This document shows positions 50,045 through 53,821 of a stretch of DNA of 53,821 nt, in pieces. Positions within the stretch are counted from its first letter, which is position 1. Each line of letters opens with the position of its first letter. Made by a program: the position numbers and the translations under genes. The stretch comes from Rhodospirillales bacterium (GTDB lineage: Bacteria; Pseudomonadota; Alphaproteobacteria; Rhodospirillales; JAPHRK01): contig JAPHRK010000018.1 of the NCBI GenBank assembly GCA_026196105.1, positions 1 to 53,821 on the forward strand. The letters are read 5' to 3'. The notes beneath the pieces were generated by a model that was not told where the DNA came from, ran no database searches, and saw only the letters and a list, made by a program, of their open reading frames with translations.

Positions 50045-50965
50045 TTATTGGGAGGCGTAAAAAGGCGTTCCCAAGCACGCCGGTGATCTCATTTTAGATT
50101 TAACGGTTTCACGAGAAATCAAAACAAGAACAACAATTGTTGCTAAATAAGGCAACATGGATAGCAGTTGTGGATCAATAGTAATTCCAAAGCCTTGGCT
50201 GTGAAGTTGCAAAATTGTAATGCCACCAAACAGGTAGGCTCCAAGCATCGCACGCACCGGCTGCCATGCTCCAAAAACAACCAAAGCTAAAGCTATCCAC
50301 CCTCGCCCTGAAGACATATTTTCAACCCATAAAGGGGTTAGTACAAGAGATAAATAAGCCCCACCTATCCCTGCACAGGCTCCACCAAACATAATTGTTA
50401 AGTAGCGATATTTTTTTACCGAATAGCCAATAGAATGAGCTGCATGGTGATTATCTCCAATAGCTCTGACAGTTAAGCCCGTCCGGGTTTTCTCAAAGAA
50501 CCATAAAACACCGATTACAAGAGCAATCGAGAGATAGACAAGAATATCAAACTTAAAAAATAGATCGCCTATAAAAGGCAAGTCAGAGAGGTAGGGGATG
50601 TCGACCTTAGGAAAGGTGGGGACGGATTTTCCTGAATACCCTTGGCCCAACAGAGCACTTAATCCCAATCCGAACATGGTAAGGGCTAGGCCTGTGGCGA
50701 CCTGATTTGTCATCAGAGATTGGGTGAGTACGGCAAAAAGAAAAGCCATTGCTGCTCCTGCAACCATTGAAGCAATAACCCCAAGGGAAAAGCTGCCTGT
50801 CTCAACCGTAAAGGCAAACCCGGCAAGAGCCCCTATGATTATCATACCTTCGACGCCTAAGTTCAAAACACCAGACCTTTCGACAACAACTTCACCAATT
50901 GCTGCAAAAACAAGAGGGGTTGCGGCAATTATTATCCCGACAAATATGCTTGTAAATAACTCCAT
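50045..50965 (-). CDS. BMP-type ABC transporter permease, second subunit
   Basis: A 306-residue inner-membrane permease of the YufQ/NupQ type: IGEVVVERSGVLNLGVEGMIIIGA is the signature, and VRAIGDNHHAAHSIGYSVKKYR the coupling loop. About nine hydrophobic segments. It follows the first permease gene by 12 bases. Confidence 0.92.
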   Translation of the reverse strand: MELFTSIFVGIIIAATPLVFAAIGEVVVERSGVLNLGVEGMIIIGALAGFAFTVETGSFSLGVIASMVAGAAMAFLFAVLTQSLMTNQVATGLALTMFGLGLSALLGQGYSGKSVPTFPKVDIPYLSDLPFIGDLFFKFDILVYLSIALVIGVLWFFEKTRTGLTVRAIGDNHHAAHSIGYSVKKYRYLTIMFGGACAGIGGAYLSLVLTPLWVENMSSGRGWIALALVVFGAWQPVRAMLGAYLFGGITILQLHSQGFGITIDPQLLSMLPYLATIVVLVLISRETVKSKMRSPACLGTPFYASQ

Positions 50966-50977
50966 ACTGCCGCCCCC

Positions 50978-52066
50978 CTAATTACTTTTCACGGATGGTT
51001 TTGCCACCGAAAGCCATTTGATTTGGTAATTAATCAAGATATCTGTCGCCAATAAGAAGAACAGGAGAAGCCCCTGGAAGACACTCGTAGTTGCGCTGGG
51101 GAGGTTCAAGGATATTTGGGCATTTTCGCCGCCAATATAGGTGAGGGCCATCAATAAGCCTCCGAGCAATATACCCACAGGATTAAGCCGCCCCAGAAAG
51201 GCGACAATAATGGCTGTGAATCCATAGCCCACGGGCAAAGCAGGGACCAATTGTCCGACAGGGCCAGCAGCTTCAAATATACCTGCTAAGCCTGCTAATC
51301 CTCCAGAAAACAAAAAGGTCATCCAAACCAGTTTTTTAGAGGAGAACCCTGCATACTTTGCGGCACCATCTGCTTGCCCTGATACTTTGATTTGAAAACC
51401 AATGATATGGCGTTCCTGGATAACCCAGGCAATGCCAACAAATATAAGGGCGACAACAAAACCAATATGGGCACGCCCATCTTCCATCAGCAAGGGAAGC
51501 AGGGCTGAATCGCTAAAGAGCCTACTTTGAGGGAAATTCATGCCCTCGGGGTCTTTCATTGGGCCATGTACGAGGACGTTTAACAACAAAGTCGATACAT
51601 AGACCAGCATCAGGCTAACCAATATTTCGTTGGTATTAAAGCGGGTTCTTAAGAGTGCGGGGATTGCTGCCCAAGCCATACCACCTAGCATGCCAGCCAA
51701 GCACATGAGGGGCAGAATATAAAACCCTTCCATTTCATAAAAATAAAGAGCAACAGCGCTTCCGGCGATTGCTCCTATGGTAAATTGGCCTTCAGCGCCA
51801 ATATTCCACACTCCAGCCTTAAATCCAGCCGAAAGCCCTAAGCCAATCAAGATGAGGGGGGCAGCTTTCACCATTAATTCAGAAATGTTGTAGAAGGAGG
51901 TGAGGGGTTCAAAGAAGAACATTTTAGTCGCTTGAAGTGGGTCTTTCCCCATAAGGGTAAATAAGAAAAAACCAGATAAAATCGTAAGAATAAGTGCCAG
52001 CAAAGGAGTAGCATAAAGCATGACCTTTGAAGGTTCTGTACGTTGCTCAATCTTAAGCATAAGCAC
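50978..52066 (-). CDS. BMP-type ABC transporter permease, first subunit
   Basis: A 362-residue inner-membrane permease of the YufP/NupP type. KAAPLILIGLGLSAGFKAGVWNIGAEGQFTIGA is typical, as is KVSGQADGAAKYAGFSSKKL at the coupling loop. It overlaps the ATPase gene by 14 bases. It forms a heterodimer with the next permease. Confidence 0.92.
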   Translation of the reverse strand: MLMLKIEQRTEPSKVMLYATPLLALILTILSGFFLFTLMGKDPLQATKMFFFEPLTSFYNISELMVKAAPLILIGLGLSAGFKAGVWNIGAEGQFTIGAIAGSAVALYFYEMEGFYILPLMCLAGMLGGMAWAAIPALLRTRFNTNEILVSLMLVYVSTLLLNVLVHGPMKDPEGMNFPQSRLFSDSALLPLLMEDGRAHIGFVVALIFVGIAWVIQERHIIGFQIKVSGQADGAAKYAGFSSKKLVWMTFLFSGGLAGLAGIFEAAGPVGQLVPALPVGYGFTAIIVAFLGRLNPVGILLGGLLMALTYIGGENAQISLNLPSATTSVFQGLLLFFLLATDILINYQIKWLSVAKPSVKSN

Positions 52067-53582
52067 GTTCCGCTTCTACTTTACCACCCATTTCGAGGCC
52101 GATCTGTTCAATGGTTATGGCTTCAATATCGGTTGCTTTTGAAAGTCTGCCTTCAGAGATCACCGCAATTCGATCCGCTATGGTAAATAGCTCATCTAAA
52201 TCCTGTGAAATAATCAGAACTGCGGTGCCGTTTCTTGCCAGATCTAAAATAGCTTCGTGAATTTCAGAAGCCGCCCCAGCATCAACGCCCCAAGTAGGTT
52301 GGGAGGCAACGAACACATCTGGAGCCTGCATGATTTCACGCCCCATGATGAACTTTTGCAGGTTCCCCCCAGATAAACTCCGGGCAATTTTGTCTGTACC
52401 AACGGTTTTAACCTTAAAGGTTTCGACCACCTCATTTGCCATTTTTGCGGCGCTTGAAGTCATTAGAAATCCCCTATGAATGAGATTCCTACGCACTCGA
52501 GCTGAGAGGAATATGTTTTCAATGAGGGTCATGTCTGAAACAGCCGCATGACCTAACCGTTCTTCAGGCACACAACACATGCCAATAGCGCGACGTTTGT
52601 CAGGGCTTTTATGACCAATAGCAATATTTTCAAGAATGATATTTTCGCGTTTGTCGGTGGGAGTTTCCCCAATCAATGTCGACATTAGATTCCGCTGTCC
52701 ATTGCCAGCGACCCCGGCAATTCCTATGATTTCACCTGCCCGTAAACTAAGAGAAATATTTTTTAAAGGTGTTCCGTGTTCCCCCCGTCCTGGGACAGAC
52801 AAATCATTAATTTCAAGACGGACAGGGCCATACTTGTTTTTTTCTCTTTTTGTTGAGATCAGCGTGTTGCCGATCATCATTTCAGCGAGGCTTTTTGCGG
52901 TTTCTTCCTGAGGGATGCAGGTTCCGACAACTTTTCCACCACGTAAGACAGTTGCGTGATGGCACAGGGCTTTGATCTCGTCGAGTTTATGGGAGATGTA
53001 GAGGATAGAGCAACCTTCTTCCGTCAACTGGCGCAATACCTTGAAAAGAGTTTCCACTTCACCGGGGGTTAGAACAGAGGTGGGTTCATCCATAATAATG
53101 AGCTTTGGGTTTTGGAGGAGACAGCGGACAATCTCAACTCGCTGTTTAATCCCGACAGAAAGGTCTCCCACACTATGGTCGGGGTCTAATTTTAGACCGT
53201 AAAATTCAGATACTTCAATGATGCGGCTTCTTAAGTCACCTTTTGCAAGTTCAGGTGAAATACCTAGAGCGATGTTTTCACAAACAGTTAAAGCATCAAA
53301 AAGAGAGAAATGCTGAAAGACCATGCCGACTCCATGGGCTCTTGCTTCAGCAGGACGGGAAGGGGCATAACTTTCACCATGAAGGTGCATGACCCCTTGG
53401 TCAGGTTTCATAACTCCATAGATCATTTTGACCAGAGTTGATTTGCCTGCCCCATTTTCACCAAGCAAAGCATGGATTTCTCCATGACCAATTCTGAAAG
53501 ACACACTGTCATTAGCGACCACACCTGGAAAAGCTTTTGTAATGTGGTCCAAATCCAGCAAATAGTCTTTCTGTGAGGTCAT
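52053..53582 (-). CDS. BMP-type ABC transporter ATP-binding protein (two nucleotide-binding domains)
   Basis: A 509-residue fused ATPase of the RbsA/YufO type. The first domain has Walker A GENGAGKST, signature LSVGIKQRVEI and Walker B LIIMDEPTSVL. The second has the usual degenerate Walker A (GVAGNGQRN), signature LSGGNLQKF and VFVASQPTWGVD. It is the first gene of the four-gene operon, so any operator should lie in 53583-53821. Confidence 0.95.
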   Translation of the reverse strand: MTSQKDYLLDLDHITKAFPGVVANDSVSFRIGHGEIHALLGENGAGKSTLVKMIYGVMKPDQGVMHLHGESYAPSRPAEARAHGVGMVFQHFSLFDALTVCENIALGISPELAKGDLRSRIIEVSEFYGLKLDPDHSVGDLSVGIKQRVEIVRCLLQNPKLIIMDEPTSVLTPGEVETLFKVLRQLTEEGCSILYISHKLDEIKALCHHATVLRGGKVVGTCIPQEETAKSLAEMMIGNTLISTKREKNKYGPVRLEINDLSVPGRGEHGTPLKNISLSLRAGEIIGIAGVAGNGQRNLMSTLIGETPTDKRENIILENIAIGHKSPDKRRAIGMCCVPEERLGHAAVSDMTLIENIFLSARVRRNLIHRGFLMTSSAAKMANEVVETFKVKTVGTDKIARSLSGGNLQKFIMGREIMQAPDVFVASQPTWGVDAGAASEIHEAILDLARNGTAVLIISQDLDELFTIADRIAVISEGRLSKATDIEAITIEQIGLEMGGKVEAERAYA

Positions 53583-53743
53583 ATATTTCTCCAGTTGATC
53601 GAAGTGTCTTAATCAGTGACGCTTTTCTCAAAATAGGTAACCAAAATAAAATATTCTTTGTTTTTGTCTTTGAGATGCTGTCCTCAAAAAAATGACAATT
53701 GTTCTTATTCCACACCCCCCTTTAAATGTCTAAATCTTCCTTT

Positions 53744-53762
53744 TGTGGATAGCTGTGGATAG
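53744..53762 (-). promoter_or_regulatory. Two tandem DnaA-box-like 9-mers
   Basis: TGTGGATAG occurs at 53744-53752 and 53754-53762. Read on the other strand each is CTATCCACA, one base from the DnaA box TTATCCACA, spaced 10 bases apart (one helical turn). They are in the AT-rich 240-base region before the ABC ATPase gene. They could be DnaA-regulated promoter sites or the edge of an origin; no AT-rich 13-mer array is seen, and the window ends here. Confidence 0.35.
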
Positions 53763-53821
53763 TTTTTTATCTGACAAACGATCACCATGTTTTCAGTAAG
53801 TAGAAACATAAGAGAACCTAA

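Noticed and set aside
53583-53821. A replication origin
   Set aside because: Only two imperfect DnaA-like 9-mers are visible; no unwinding element and no typical origin neighbour gene are in view.
1-53821. CRISPR arrays, tRNA or rRNA genes, insertion sequences, prophage
   Set aside because: No regularly spaced repeats, cloverleaf-like segments, rRNA-like stretches, transposase, integrase or phage structural genes were recognised on either strand.

Overview
The window looks like chromosomal DNA of an alphaproteobacterium of moderate to low GC, probably of the Rhodospirillales type. The divergent secA / parvulin-argJ layout, the Tat-exported LivK-type binding protein, and protein similarities recognised by eye point that way. 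No rRNA, tRNA, transposase, integrase or CRISPR array was seen. Everything here was read by eye; no database search was run, and the genus is not assigned.

Layout. 1-4.1 kb: start of secA, a periplasmic parvulin, argJ, then a gene-poor stretch with a possible transporter relic, a frameshifted small lipoprotein and an unknown lipoprotein. 4.4-6.8 kb: a TauE/SafE permease, then a three-gene operon of poorly known proteins (DUF2855, an 87-residue protein, a YdhR-like dimeric barrel). 6.9-20.6 kb, minus strand: an aerobic hybrid ('box') benzoate catabolic island. It holds livFGMHK (probable aromatic acid uptake), a benzoate-CoA ligase, pirin, a DUF4336 protein, a MaoC hydratase, and boxA, boxB and boxC. 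20.8-24.2 kb, plus strand, divergent from boxC: a GNAT acetyltransferase and an Rrf2 regulator that resemble BadL and BadM of anaerobic benzoate metabolism, then a KdsC-like phosphatase, a membrane protein, a patatin and a MoaD/ThiS-like protein.

24.2-28.0 kb, minus strand: CoA-binding protein, O-acetylhomoserine sulfhydrylase, CNT nucleoside transporter and glutathione S-transferase. 28.1-31.9 kb: a cobalamin riboswitch upstream of a cobalt ECF transporter (DUF4198 protein, CbiM, CbiL, CbiQ, CbiO). 32.0-35.8 kb: a RibB fused to a degenerate RibA domain, and a PAS hybrid histidine kinase.

35.8-47.9 kb: a complete clade II (Sec-dependent) nitrous oxide reductase cluster. It runs nosZ, two diheme cytochromes c, nosB, nosD, nosG, nosH, nosF, nosL, nosY and ubiE, with a third diheme cytochrome divergent from nosZ and an FNR-type site upstream of nosZ. 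48.1-53.6 kb: a family 3-like solute-binding protein and a BMP-type (nucleoside-like) ABC transporter. The last 240 bases carry two tandem DnaA-box-like 9-mers.

Physiologically the window describes a respiratory heterotroph that takes up aromatic acids, degrades benzoate aerobically through CoA-thioester epoxidation, and can use N2O as electron acceptor when oxygen is low. The most interesting points are: the BadL/BadM-like pair next to box genes, with a 27-base element shared by the boxC and bclA promoters; the NosZ C-terminal helical extension that carries no heme; ubiE placed at the end of the nos cluster; and the uncharacterised KdsC-like / membrane / patatin / MoaD-like gene run.
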